Assembly (NCBI GenBank): GCA_017463125.1
Contig: JAFTPV010000014.1
Location: 1 to 64,000 of the forward strand
Length of the DNA stretch: 64,000 bases
Source: Clostridia bacterium
Lineage (GTDB): Bacteria > Bacillota > Clostridia > Oscillospirales > CAG-272
Direction: 5' to 3'
A program made the position numbers and the translations under genes. Position 1 is the stretch's first letter; each line of letters opens with the position of its first letter. Positions 7,710 to 16,220 of this stretch are shown in pieces. Below the pieces are notes generated by a model, which made no database searches, was not told the origin of the DNA, and saw only the letters and a program-made list of their open reading frames with translations.

Positions 7710-7767
7710 ATTATACCATATAAAAATTTCTTTTGCAAGAGCTTTTGAAAAAATAATGTGAAGGCTT

Positions 7768-8016
7768 TTACTTTCCGTATTGCTTAACCTTTTCGATACA
7801 GGAAAGGCACATGCCGAGGTCTGAATTTATCTCGGTCTGCCTTTTGCACATTATGCAGATTTTGTCGCTCGCCTTTATATGTAGCGTGTCACCGTCCATA
7901 CTTATAAGAACCTTCGCGCTTTTGTCAAGTCCGAGTTTTTTTCTGAAATCCTTAGGCAAAACGACTCTTCCGAGAGCGTCAACCTCTTTTTCTATTCCGC
8001 TCGATCTTCTTTTCAT
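7768..8016 (-). CDS. AbrB/SpoVT-type DNA-binding protein with Cys4 tail
   Basis: 82 residues from the ATG at 8016, chosen because AAGGAG lies eight bases upstream; a longer frame to 8058 would read through the leader's terminator. Residues about 6-48 match the swapped-hairpin AbrB/MazE fold (EVDALGRVVLPKDFRKKLGL). The C-terminus has CIMCKRQ...GMCLSC, two CxxC pairs that could bind zinc. Probably a dimeric or tetrameric transition-state-type regulator. It is a single-gene unit behind a leader of the same family as the one at 7482-7709, so it is probably co-regulated with the small membrane protein genes. Confidence 0.88.
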   Translation of the reverse strand: MKRRSSGIEKEVDALGRVVLPKDFRKKLGLDKSAKVLISMDGDTLHIKASDKICIMCKRQTEINSDLGMCLSCIEKVKQYGK

Positions 8017-8256
8017 GGCACGGCTCCTTAAAACAAAAAGTGCGACAACCGAAGTCATCGCACCGAAAAACGCAAACTCCGATTGTTGCTACACAAAACT
8101 TAACAAGCACGGAGATAACTCACGCCTATCTGCCAAGTAGAATTTGCGTTTTTACCAAATTCATTATTGGCAGATATGCAAAGGGATAAAAACTCCCCAT
8201 AAAAAATAGAGAGTTTTCTCGCATAGCTTGTTAATTAAATTTTGTGTAGCGAGTAT
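8017..8256 (-). promoter_or_regulatory. Structured attenuator leader D, with promoter just upstream
   Basis: The promoter TTGACA (8285-8280), 17-bp spacer, TAGAAT (8262-8257) is nearly the same as that of leader B. Outer stem: 8226-8250 with 8088-8108 (gctacacaaaa/ttttgtgtagc plus ttaacaagc/gcttgttaa). Inner stem: tatctgccaa with ttggcagata (8167-8176 / 8127-8136). The loop 8140-8153 is complementary to 8066-8080. An intrinsic terminator at 8040-8063 with a U-run follows, then AAGGAG and the ATG. It differs from leaders A and C in stem sequence but keeps every pairing. Confidence 0.83.
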
Positions 8257-8345
8257 ATTCTACCACTTTTTTTGACGTTTGTCAATACATATATTTCACG
8301 GGCACCTTACCTATCCGCAAAAATAAACAAAAAATTACCTATCTA

Positions 8346-8374
8346 TTGAAAATAGTCGCAAAATATTATATAAT
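8346..8374 (+). promoter_or_regulatory. Promoter of the HD hydrolase operon
   Basis: TTGAAA (8346-8351), 17-bp spacer, TATAAT (8369-8374); the ATG lies 54 bases downstream. Confidence 0.82.
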
Positions 8375-8427
8375 ATGTAGTGGAATATTACGCGAGGTCG
8401 CTTTCGAGCGGCAGAATGGAGATTAAA

Positions 8428-9090
8428 ATGAAGGTATCCTTTGATATGGTTAAGCACGACGGGGCGATACGCGAGTATATAAAGGCGGCGGACGAGTCGC
8501 TCGTGACCCTTGGGTACACCGAGCACAGCTTTGCCCACGTGACGAAGGTGGCCGAGTGCGCGGCGGATATTCTCACGGAGCTTGGATACGACGAGAGGAC
8601 TGTGGAGCTTGCGAGGATTGCGGGCTTTATGCACGATATAGGCAACCTTGTGAACAGGGAGGAGCATTCGCAGTCCGGCGCGGTTATGGCGTTCAGAATA
8701 CTTGACAATATGGGTATGGACCCTGCCGACATTGCCAAGGTCGTCACCGCTATCGGCAATCACGATGAAGGAACCGGCGTTCCCGTCAGTCCTCTTGCGG
8801 CGGCGCTCATTCTGGCAGACAAGTCGGACGTAAGGCGCACGAGGGTCAGAAACACCGACCTTATCACCTTTGATATTCACGATAGAGTAAACTACTCTGT
8901 TACCTCCTCGGAGCTTAAGATAGATAAGGTGCAGGGCAGAGTCACCCTCTACCTAGAAATAGACACCGAGATAAGCGCGCTTATGGATTATTTTGAAATA
9001 TTCCTCGAGCGAATGAAGCTTTGCAGACGGGCGGCAGAAATGTTACACTTAAGCTTTAAGCTCGTGATAAACGACCGCGAATTTATATAA
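8428..9090 (+). CDS. HD-domain phosphohydrolase
   Basis: 220 residues from ATG 8428 (GGAG seven bases upstream; an earlier in-frame ATG at 8380 has no site). HD superfamily metal site: His near 33-37 (HSFAHV), the doublet HD at 69-70 in FMHDIGN, a later His in the EEHSQSG segment and GNHDEG near 111. Such proteins hydrolyse phosphate bonds in nucleotides or related compounds; the substrate cannot be read from the sequence. It is first in a run of plus-strand genes with a NagD-like phosphatase and a two-component system. Confidence 0.87.
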   Translation: MKVSFDMVKHDGAIREYIKAADESLVTLGYTEHSFAHVTKVAECAADILTELGYDERTVELARIAGFMHDIGNLVNREEHSQSGAVMAFRILDNMGMDPADIAKVVTAIGNHDEGTGVPVSPLAAALILADKSDVRRTRVRNTDLITFDIHDRVNYSVTSSELKIDKVQGRVTLYLEIDTEISALMDYFEIFLERMKLCRRAAEMLHLSFKLVINDREFI

Positions 9091-9144
9091 ACTTGTAAAT
9101 AATTATTGTCAAATACAGGCATTTGAATAGAAAGGACAAGAAAA

Positions 9145-9942
9145 ATGCAGGATTTAGCAGGCCTTAGGGATAAAAAAGGCTTTATATGTGATATGGACGG
9201 AGTTATCTATCACGGTAACAAGCTCCTCCCGTACGTTAAGGAATTTATAAGCTGGCTTGAGGAGAACGGAAAGAGCTATCTCTTTTTAACCAACGGCTCG
9301 GGGCGCTCGCCGAGGGAGCTCGCGCAGAAGCTTGCCAGAATGGGACTTAGCGTCACCGAGGACCATTTCTATACCAGCGCGCAGGCAACGGCGTCCTTCC
9401 TTAAGAGTCAGTGCGAGGGCGGCTCCTGCTACGTTATCGGTGAGCCGGGGCTTACCTACGCTATGTACGAGGCGGGCTTCAGTATGAACGACGTAAATCC
9501 CGATTACGTGGTGTTCGGCTCGAGCAAGTCGCTAAATTACGAGCAGATAGAGAAGGCGTCGCGCCTTGTTATGAACGGGGCAAAGCTCATAGGCACGAAC
9601 AGCGACCTCACCGACCCCTCGGAGAGCGGAATTATCCCCGCCTGCCGTGCGCTGATATCTCCGATAGAGCTGACTACGGGCAGGAAGGCGTATTTCGTCG
9701 GCAAGCCAAATCCTCTAATGATGCGCCACGCGTTAAAGCAGCTCGGCTGCTCGAGAGTTGACGCGGCTCTGATAGGCGACAGAATGGATACGGATATTAT
9801 AGCTGGCATTGAGAGTGAGATAGACACGGTACTGGTGCTCTCCGGAGTTTCCGACCTTGAAACTATAAAGCAGTTTGCGTACAGACCTAAATACATACTT
9901 AAGGGTGTTGGCGCTATTGCGGGAGTAGAGGCTGAAATATGA
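9145..9942 (+). CDS. HAD-IIA family sugar/nucleotide phosphatase (NagD-like)
   Basis: 265 residues. The catalytic pair is DMD at 16-18 in the DxDG motif, motif II LTNGS lies near 50, a C2-type cap occupies the middle, the Lys motif GKPNP is near 192 and the acidic motif GDRMDTD near 211. Family members dephosphorylate small phosphometabolites; NagD itself acts on UMP and GMP, and gram-positive relatives on p-nitrophenyl phosphate and others. It overlaps the next gene by four bases (ATGA), so it is translationally coupled to the response regulator. Confidence 0.92.
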   Translation: MQDLAGLRDKKGFICDMDGVIYHGNKLLPYVKEFISWLEENGKSYLFLTNGSGRSPRELAQKLARMGLSVTEDHFYTSAQATASFLKSQCEGGSCYVIGEPGLTYAMYEAGFSMNDVNPDYVVFGSSKSLNYEQIEKASRLVMNGAKLIGTNSDLTDPSESGIIPACRALISPIELTTGRKAYFVGKPNPLMMRHALKQLGCSRVDAALIGDRMDTDIIAGIESEIDTVLVLSGVSDLETIKQFAYRPKYILKGVGAIAGVEAEI

Positions 9943-10613
9943 TTTATCTTGTTGAGGACGATGATTCTATCCGCGAGCTTGTGTGCTACGCGCTGGAGAA
10001 AACGGGCGAGGGAGCCGTTGGTTTTTCTCTTCCGTCGGAGTTTTATACAGCGCTTGAGAAAAGCACCCCCGACCTTGTGCTGCTTGACATAATGCTTCCC
10101 GAGGAGGACGGACTTTGTATTCTCTCGAGGCTTCGGAGTGATAATCGCTGGAGGAGCCTGCCCGTTATTATGCTGACCGCCAAGGGCTCGGAGTTTGACA
10201 AGGTGCGCGGGCTTGACCTTGGGGCTGACGATTACATAACTAAGCCGTTTGGCGTAATGGAGCTTGTCGCAAGGGTGAAGGCTGTTATAAGACGCACGCG
10301 CAGGAGCGAGATGAAAGACGGCGGGGAATACGCCAAGGGCGGTGTTTGCCTTTGCGTCCGTAGGCGCGAGGTTACTGCCGGGGGACGTGCCGTTGAGCTT
10401 ACCTACAAGGAGTTTGAGCTTCTGAAATTCCTTTTTGAAAACGCGGGAACGGTTTTATCCAGGGACAGAATACTCAACGAGGTCTGGGGCTACGGCTTCG
10501 GCGGCGAGAGCCGTACGGTTGACGTACACGTGAGAACCCTGCGGCAGAAGCTCGGCGATTTTGCAGATATAATAGAAACCGTGAGAGGTGTCGGCTACAG
10601 GATAGCCGAATGA
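9939..10613 (+). CDS. OmpR/PhoB-family response regulator
   Basis: 224 residues. The receiver has acidic residues 7-9, phospho-acceptor D50 (LVLLDIM), T80 and K102 (TKPFG). The C-terminal winged helix at about 125-223 has TYKEFELLKFLFE and VDVHVRTLRQKLG. All receiver switch residues are intact. The start overlaps the NagD-like gene by four bases, and the histidine kinase begins four bases after the stop. Domain order resembles PhoB, but no PhoB target could be checked, so no symbol is given. Confidence 0.95.
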   Translation: MIYLVEDDDSIRELVCYALEKTGEGAVGFSLPSEFYTALEKSTPDLVLLDIMLPEEDGLCILSRLRSDNRWRSLPVIMLTAKGSEFDKVRGLDLGADDYITKPFGVMELVARVKAVIRRTRRSEMKDGGEYAKGGVCLCVRRREVTAGGRAVELTYKEFELLKFLFENAGTVLSRDRILNEVWGYGFGGESRTVDVHVRTLRQKLGDFADIIETVRGVGYRIAE

Positions 10614-10617
10614 TGAT

Positions 10618-12270
10618 ATGACTGCTAAAATTTTTAAGAGCATCGTTGCTACGGCTTCGGCGGTATTTCTTCTGACGCTGATTATGGTTATGGGAATTTC
10701 CTACGGCTATTACAGCGACGAAATTCTCGAGGAGCTTAAGACGGAGGCGGGATATATCCGTCGGGGCGTTGAAAGCTTTGGCGACGAGTACCTTTATACG
10801 ACTTCATCAGAGAAGACGAGGGTTACGCGCATCGGCTCGGATGGTACGGTTATCTACGACTCGAGGCTTACCGATGAGGAAACCGCTCTGGCGGAAAACC
10901 ACCTGTCAAGAGAAGAGGTTGCCTTGGCGATAGAGAAGGGTGAGGGCTACTCCGTGCGATACTCCGATACGATAGCCGAGCAGACGGTCTACTACGCCGT
11001 AAGGCTGAATGACGGAACTGTTTTGCGTATATCGTCACGGCACCCGTCGGTATTTTCGATGCTGTTTGGGGTTCTTTGGCCGACGGCGATACTGCTCGGG
11101 CTTATGTTGCTCTTCGTTTTCGTTGTGGCAAGGCTCCTGTCGCATAGTATCGTCAGACCGATAAACGAGCTGGACCTTGCAAACCCCGACATAAACGGTG
11201 TTGACGAGGAGCTAAGGCCGATAGTCGAGCGGCTGAAGCTGCAAAACCACAGGGTCGCAAGGCAGATGCGCGAGCTTAAGAGCAAGGAGAGCGAGCTTGT
11301 TTCAATAACCTCGAATATGAGCGAGGGAATGATAGTTATGAATTCCTACGGCGCCGTTCTTACTTCTAACGAAAGCGCCAGGGAGATATTCGATATTGAG
11401 AGTATGCCGAAGAGCGCTCTCTCAATCAGCGATAATCCAGATTTCAGAGAGGCGATACTCGCGGCACTTAAGGGGCATAACGCCTATTACGAAATGCCGA
11501 GAGGCGAAAGACATTTTACTGTAATGATTACGCCTGTCGTCAGAGAGGGAGTCGTTGAGGGCGCGGTAATGCTGGCTATCGACGATACCGAGAAGGAGGG
11601 CAGGGAGGCCTTGCGCCGTGAGTTTACCTCAAATATTTCTCACGAGCTGAAAACGCCCCTGACCTCTATATCCGGCTTTGCCGAGCTGATAAGCTGCGGT
11701 ATGGCAGAGGGGGAGGATGCGCGGCGCTTTGCCGAGAGTATACACAAGGAGTCAAAGCGGCTTATAACCCTTGTCGGTGACATAATCCGCTTAAGTCAGC
11801 TTGACGGCGGAGAGATTCCGTACGACGAGGGCGGTGTTGACCTCTGCATTGCGGCAAGAGAGGTCGTTGACAGGCTGTCGAGCGTTGCCGAGGAGGCAGG
11901 GGTTACCCTCACCTTTGACGGCGAGAGCGTAAGGATTCCTTCAAACGCGCAAATACTCGGACAGATGATATACAACCTTTGTGACAACGGGATAAAGTAT
12001 AACGAGCGCGGAGGATACGTCAAGGTTAGCGTTACTCGCGACGGTGAGCGTGCCGTCCTTACGGTAAAGGATAACGGCATAGGTATCCCGAAGGACAATC
12101 AGGACAGGGTTTTCGAGCGCTTTTACAGAGTGGATAAGAGCCGCTCAAAGTCTATCGGCGGCACGGGCCTCGGTCTATCTATCGTGAAGCACGCCGCAAT
12201 TTACCACAACGCCGAAATCCTCTTACGGAGCGAAGAGGGTGTCGGGACGGAAATAAAAATAATTTTCTGA
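10618..12270 (+). CDS. PhoR-like membrane sensor histidine kinase
   Basis: 550 residues. The first membrane helix is at about 7-29, an extracytoplasmic sensor of ~130 residues follows, the second helix is at about 156-180, then a HAMP-like turn, a PAS-like domain at about 230-325, the HisKA box SNISHELKTP with H342, and HATPase motifs (N box NLCDNGIKYN, G1 VKDNGIGI, G2 GGTGLGLSIV). It is the cognate kinase of the regulator at 9939. Layout and genetic order match the PhoR/WalK type. No phosphate transport genes lie nearby, so the signal is unknown. Confidence 0.95.
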   Translation: MTAKIFKSIVATASAVFLLTLIMVMGISYGYYSDEILEELKTEAGYIRRGVESFGDEYLYTTSSEKTRVTRIGSDGTVIYDSRLTDEETALAENHLSREEVALAIEKGEGYSVRYSDTIAEQTVYYAVRLNDGTVLRISSRHPSVFSMLFGVLWPTAILLGLMLLFVFVVARLLSHSIVRPINELDLANPDINGVDEELRPIVERLKLQNHRVARQMRELKSKESELVSITSNMSEGMIVMNSYGAVLTSNESAREIFDIESMPKSALSISDNPDFREAILAALKGHNAYYEMPRGERHFTVMITPVVREGVVEGAVMLAIDDTEKEGREALRREFTSNISHELKTPLTSISGFAELISCGMAEGEDARRFAESIHKESKRLITLVGDIIRLSQLDGGEIPYDEGGVDLCIAAREVVDRLSSVAEEAGVTLTFDGESVRIPSNAQILGQMIYNLCDNGIKYNERGGYVKVSVTRDGERAVLTVKDNGIGIPKDNQDRVFERFYRVDKSRSKSIGGTGLGLSIVKHAAIYHNAEILLRSEEGVGTEIKIIF

Positions 12271-12280
12271 TTTCTAAAAA

Positions 12281-12318
12281 ACAGCCGACTTGCTCGTGGA
12301 GCAGCTCGGCTGTTTTTG
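12281..12318. terminator. Bidirectional terminator between convergent genes
   Basis: Stem acagccgac with gctcggctgt and a ~14-nt loop. A-runs and T-runs on both sides serve the kinase operon (plus) and the flavoprotein gene (minus). Confidence 0.85.
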
Positions 12319-12360
12319 TACCTTTTGTAAATATTGGTTGTCAAAAATGCGGTTTTCGAC

Positions 12361-12981
12361 TTATCTTTTGATAAAATTGGTTCTTACGGCAGGCTCTTTT
12401 TTGGGCAGGCCGTATTTTTCCTTTGCCAGCGCTATCGCCTTTATCATAAACGCCATATTCTTGGCGAGATTACGCATACACGCCATTCCCTCGAGGTCCA
12501 TTTTGGCATCCTCGCCGTTAGCTCCGTGAACTTGATTCCAATAGGTGCTTGGAGCTATCGGCATACCCGATATCGTGAAATACTTGTTCAGAACGTCAAA
12601 GGTTGCGGTAGTGCCGCCGCGTCTTGCACAGGCAACCGCCGCGCCGACCTTCATAGTCTTATCAAAGCGGGAGCTGTAAAAGAGCCTGTCTAAAAAGGAG
12701 ATGACGCTGCCGTTTGGGGACGCGTAATATACGGGAGAGCCGACGATTATGCCGTCTGCTTCCTTGAATTTCTCGGCGGCGATATTCACGCAGTCGTCCA
12801 TAACGCACCTGCCGAGCTTCGTGCAGGCAAGGCAGCCGGTGCATCCGCGCACAGCCTCGGAGCCAACCTGAATAAGCTCGGTTTCAATCCCCTCTGCCTC
12901 GAGGGTTCTCATTGCCTCCGAGAGAGCTGTGTAGGTCGTGCCCTCCTTATGAGGACTGCCGTTGATAATAAGTACTTTCAT
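12361..12981 (-). CDS. Flavodoxin-fold NAD(P)H-dependent FMN reductase family protein
   Basis: 206 residues. The N-terminal LIINGSPHKEGTTYTAL phosphate-binding loop of the flavodoxin-like FMN_red fold is followed by a Cys-rich segment GCTGCLACTKLGRC and the GSPVYYAS flavin loop near 82. The four cysteines near 48-58 are typical of the iron-sulfur-flavoprotein-like group in anaerobes, where they may hold a 4Fe-4S cluster. Probably a redox or detoxification enzyme. It is a single-gene unit, divergent from the MutS-like operon, and the two promoters share an unusual 12-bp inverted sequence. Confidence 0.9.
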   Translation of the reverse strand: MKVLIINGSPHKEGTTYTALSEAMRTLEAEGIETELIQVGSEAVRGCTGCLACTKLGRCVMDDCVNIAAEKFKEADGIIVGSPVYYASPNGSVISFLDRLFYSSRFDKTMKVGAAVACARRGGTTATFDVLNKYFTISGMPIAPSTYWNQVHGANGEDAKMDLEGMACMRNLAKNMAFMIKAIALAKEKYGLPKKEPAVRTNFIKR

Positions 12982-13018
12982 ATCGTTCTCACTTTCGTTT
13001 TATAGTGTTTTTATCTCA

Positions 13019-13199
13019 ATTGTATCACACATAAAGCCCAAATTCAACCTCTGCGGAGAAAAAAGATAAAAAATCCGCCCCAATAATGTAAACCAAAATT
13101 TGCAATACTCCGCTTTTTATCAAAAATCGCACTAAAAAACCGCCTTTTTGGAAAAAAACTCGTTTTCCTCTTGAAAGTCGGGGCTTTATGTGTTATAAT
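13019..13199. promoter_or_regulatory. Divergent promoters sharing a 12-bp inverted sequence
   Basis: Minus promoter: TTGAAT, 17-bp spacer, TACAAT ending near 13019. Plus promoter: TTGAAA (13171-13176), 17-bp spacer, TATAAT (13194-13199). Both spacers contain gggctttatgtg (13181-13192; inverse copy 13028-13039). A 12-bp identity lying between the -35 and -10 boxes of both promoters is the expected position for a repressor or a MerR-type regulator. Confidence 0.7.
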
Positions 13200-13257
13200 G
13201 TATAAGAATAATTATTTTTATTTTACGCGCGAGTTTTTATGCACACGGAGGTGCGAG

Positions 13258-14874
13258 ATGCAAGATAAATTTATAAGCCTGCTATATCCGTCAGAGGAGT
13301 CCCGCGAGCGCCATCAGAGCAGAGTCGGAGTACCGAGTATTTCCGAGGACGTCTGCATCGAGCTCGGCCTTGACGAGATTTTCGAGCTTAAGAACGGCTC
13401 TCTCGTTGATTTCTTCACGATGGACGAGGACGTTATCAGATATAGACAAAAGACGCTTGACGATATGGCAAAGCACCCCGAGATACGTGAAACCCTTTCA
13501 AAAATTCACCCGATACTCGATGATATAAACGAGCTTCGCCGCCTTGATGTTGAAACCAATTCCTCGGGCGACTCCTACCTTTACAGCATTACGGAGATAG
13601 AGCTTTACGTTTCCTGCGTTGACGCGCTGAGCAGGGGCTTTTCTCCGATACGCGAGAGCCTTGAGAGCGAGGCGTTTAAGTCCCTTGCGGATTTTGCGAT
13701 AGAGCTTTCTCACTCGGAGTATTACGCCGACCTTAATAAGAAGCTTGAGGCGCTGGCGTCAAGAGTCCACGAGGTAAAGAGCATTACCGTCGGAGTCAAT
13801 CTTGACAGGGAATTACGACCTACATCTGCGGGCGTTATCTCGATAAATTCCGAGCAGTTCAAGTCGGGTAAGGTGCTTGACAAGATTTTACGTATGTCCT
13901 TTAAGAACGACGCCTTCACCTGCATTGCGGAGCTTTCTCCCTTCGGTAAGGGGCAGAGCGAGAATAGGCAGGAGGCGCTGATAGGAGCCTTCAATTCTGC
14001 CATAGAGGACGTTTTCAAGGCTTCGGTCAAGGGCTGGCGAGCTATCGTCGGAGATTACGTTATAGAGAATACCGATTTTCTTCTGCGGCTTCTTCCCGAG
14101 ATAGAGTTTGTTTCCCGCTCGGCAGATCTTATAAAGAGGCTGGCATCGCACCCCGGCTGTACCGTTACGGTGCCCGAAATTGCGGGAAGGGACGAGGCGG
14201 CATTCCGCGCTGTAGGACTCTACAACCCGAGAGTAGCTCTCGCGATAGAGGACGAGATAGTTACAAACGATTTCGCATTTGATGAGAATGCGGGAATATA
14301 CGTTCTGACAGGTCCCAACAGGGGCGGAAAGTCGGTTATAACGGTTGCCGTAGGTGCGGCACAGGCTCTCTTCCAGCTCGGGCTTCCCGTTCCCGCAGAG
14401 AGCGCGACCCTATCCGTCGTTGACGCGATATTTACTCATTTCCCAGAGGGTGCTGACGACACGATAGATAAGGGAAGACTCGGCGAGGAGTGTGCAAGAC
14501 TGCGGGAGATATTTGACGGAGTAAACTCTGAGAGTATGATACTGCTTGACGAATCCCTCTCGTCAACAGGCGCGTACGAGGCGTCGTACATTGCCTCGGA
14601 GATTCTGACGGGCTTTGCCGTCGTGAGATGTCGCGGAATATTCTCCACCCACCTTCACGAGCTTGCCGCTGCGATACCCGAGATAAACGAAAAATCCGCG
14701 AATTTAGGCGGTGTTAAGATAGATACGCTCGTTGCGGGAATCGAGGAGGGGCGCAGGCTCTTCAAGATATACAGGGCGAAGCCTGACGGTAAGTCCTACG
14801 CAAGAGATATAGCGGATAAATACGGCCTCTCGTTTGACACTCTTATGTCGAGGGCAAAGAAGGAGTCCGTGTGA
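13258..14874 (+). CDS. MutS-like ATPase
   Basis: 538 residues from ATG 13258 behind GGAGGTG. The C-terminal half has the MutS ABC-type ATPase: Walker A LTGPNRGGKS at about 350-359, Walker B MILLDE near 427, signature-like ESLSST and the H-loop STHLHE. The N-terminal half carries a helical lever/clamp-like region, but there is no mismatch-recognition domain I or the Phe-X-Glu motif. It also has no Smr domain, so it is neither MutS1 nor MutS2. Genes of this MutS-like group have no settled function. It is co-transcribed with a pantothenate kinase that starts one base after its stop. Confidence 0.88.
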   Translation: MQDKFISLLYPSEESRERHQSRVGVPSISEDVCIELGLDEIFELKNGSLVDFFTMDEDVIRYRQKTLDDMAKHPEIRETLSKIHPILDDINELRRLDVETNSSGDSYLYSITEIELYVSCVDALSRGFSPIRESLESEAFKSLADFAIELSHSEYYADLNKKLEALASRVHEVKSITVGVNLDRELRPTSAGVISINSEQFKSGKVLDKILRMSFKNDAFTCIAELSPFGKGQSENRQEALIGAFNSAIEDVFKASVKGWRAIVGDYVIENTDFLLRLLPEIEFVSRSADLIKRLASHPGCTVTVPEIAGRDEAAFRAVGLYNPRVALAIEDEIVTNDFAFDENAGIYVLTGPNRGGKSVITVAVGAAQALFQLGLPVPAESATLSVVDAIFTHFPEGADDTIDKGRLGEECARLREIFDGVNSESMILLDESLSSTGAYEASYIASEILTGFAVVRCRGIFSTHLHELAAAIPEINEKSANLGGVKIDTLVAGIEEGRRLFKIYRAKPDGKSYARDIADKYGLSFDTLMSRAKKESV

Positions 14875-14875
14875 T

Positions 14876-15739
14876 ATGAAAACGGTAATAGGAATTGACG
14901 TTGGCGGCAGTACTACGAAGATCGTTGGCTTCCGCTACGATACGAAAACGAAAAAATACGACCTTATAGAGCCGCAGCTCGTTAAGGCAAACGATCCCGT
15001 AACGGCGACCTACGGCGCATTCGGCAAATTCACCGACGAAAACAACCTTAAGTTCTCGGATATTACTAAGGTGATGATGACGGGTGTCGGCTCTGCCTAC
15101 GTGAGAAAAAATCTCTATGGCCTTGACTGTGCGAGAGTCGAGGAGTTTAACAGTATAGGGCGCGGCGGTCTTTATCTCTCGGGGCTTTCCGAGGCGCTCG
15201 TTGTCAGTATGGGAACGGGAACCGCTATGGTTCATGCAAGGGCTGACGGCACTATGAATTACCTCGGCGGTACGGGAGTCGGCGGCGGTACGCTTATGGG
15301 ACTCTCAAAGCTGCTCCTTAAGGCCGAGAGCGTTGAGCATATTGTAGAATATGCAAGGGAGGGCGATCTTGCCAATATCGACCTTCGTATCAAGGATATG
15401 ACGGCAGAGGATTCGTTAAGCGCACTCTCGAGAGATCTTACGGCGGCAAATTTCGGAAACGTTTCTGATATTGCGGAAAAGAGCGATATTTCAAAGGGAA
15501 TAATGAACCTCGTCTTTGAAACGGTGGGAATGATATCTATTTTTGCTGCCCGCTCTGTTGGAGTACGCGACATCGTCCTGACGGGTAATATTACCCAGCT
15601 CGAGTACTGCCGGGAGAAATTCAACGAGTTTAACAATATGGGCTACGGAGTGAGCTTCCATATCCCCGAGCGCTCGAGGTACGCAACAGTTATCGGTACG
15701 GCGCTTAGAGGAATTGACGGGGAGGGCAGTGCTGAATGA
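14876..15739 (+). CDS. coaW: Type II pantothenate kinase
   Basis: 287 residues in the ASKHA fold with phosphate-1 motif GIDVGGSTTK (5-14), a Gly-rich GTGTAMVHA near 118, GGTGVGGGTLMGL near 133 and adenosine-side IVLTGNI near 233. It phosphorylates pantothenate, the first step of CoA synthesis; type II enzymes are found in staphylococci, bacilli and some clostridia and are usually feedback-resistant. The start ATG 14876 lies one base after the MutS-like gene's stop, with AAGGAG inside that gene's end. An upstream in-frame ATG inside the mutS-like gene was not used. Confidence 0.9.
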   Translation: MKTVIGIDVGGSTTKIVGFRYDTKTKKYDLIEPQLVKANDPVTATYGAFGKFTDENNLKFSDITKVMMTGVGSAYVRKNLYGLDCARVEEFNSIGRGGLYLSGLSEALVVSMGTGTAMVHARADGTMNYLGGTGVGGGTLMGLSKLLLKAESVEHIVEYAREGDLANIDLRIKDMTAEDSLSALSRDLTAANFGNVSDIAEKSDISKGIMNLVFETVGMISIFAARSVGVRDIVLTGNITQLEYCREKFNEFNNMGYGVSFHIPERSRYATVIGTALRGIDGEGSAE

Positions 15740-16152
15740 ATATTATGCGCTTCGTCGTCCCGAAAAGCCTTGTTGAATACGTAAACGAGGATCAGACCCT
15801 GAGGCAGGCTATCGAGAAGATGCGATATCACAGATACGCCGCAATTCCCGTTATCAACAAGGATGGCGTGTATGTCGGGACTCTTCGTAACGATGATATT
15901 CTGCGCCGCCTTCTTGCAAACGGCAGCTTTGATCAAAGAGAGGCAGAGAGGATACCTCTTATCTCCGTTATGGACGCGGATTACTGTGAGCCAGTTTATC
16001 ACACGGCGTCTATGTCGGAGCTTATAGAAAAGGTAAAGGAGCATAACTTCGTTCCCGTTGTTGACGACAGGGGCTGCTTTATCGGAATAATACTACGGCG
16101 CGATATACTGAATTATTTACTCAACTTTTATAATGAAAATGACAGGAGCTGA
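15736..16152 (+). CDS. CBS-domain pair protein
   Basis: 138 residues, essentially two CBS domains (about 8-65 and 76-133) with RYAAIPVINKDGVYVGTL and NFVPVVDDRGCFIGII. Such stand-alone pairs bind adenine nucleotides or related ligands and act as energy sensors. It overlaps the pantothenate kinase by four bases (ATGA), so it is coupled. The target of this one is not evident. Confidence 0.92.
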   Translation: MNIMRFVVPKSLVEYVNEDQTLRQAIEKMRYHRYAAIPVINKDGVYVGTLRNDDILRRLLANGSFDQREAERIPLISVMDADYCEPVYHTASMSELIEKVKEHNFVPVVDDRGCFIGIILRRDILNYLLNFYNENDRS

Positions 16153-16220
16153 CGGCGAGGGAGTCGCTATTTTGGCGCCAAGGGGCGCATCAGCTCACGG
16201 AAGGGAAGGTCATAAGCATA

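Noticed and set aside
7518-8140. Plus-strand frames across leaders A and D
   Set aside because: They read the complement of the leader structures and terminators; no promoter or ribosome site on that strand.
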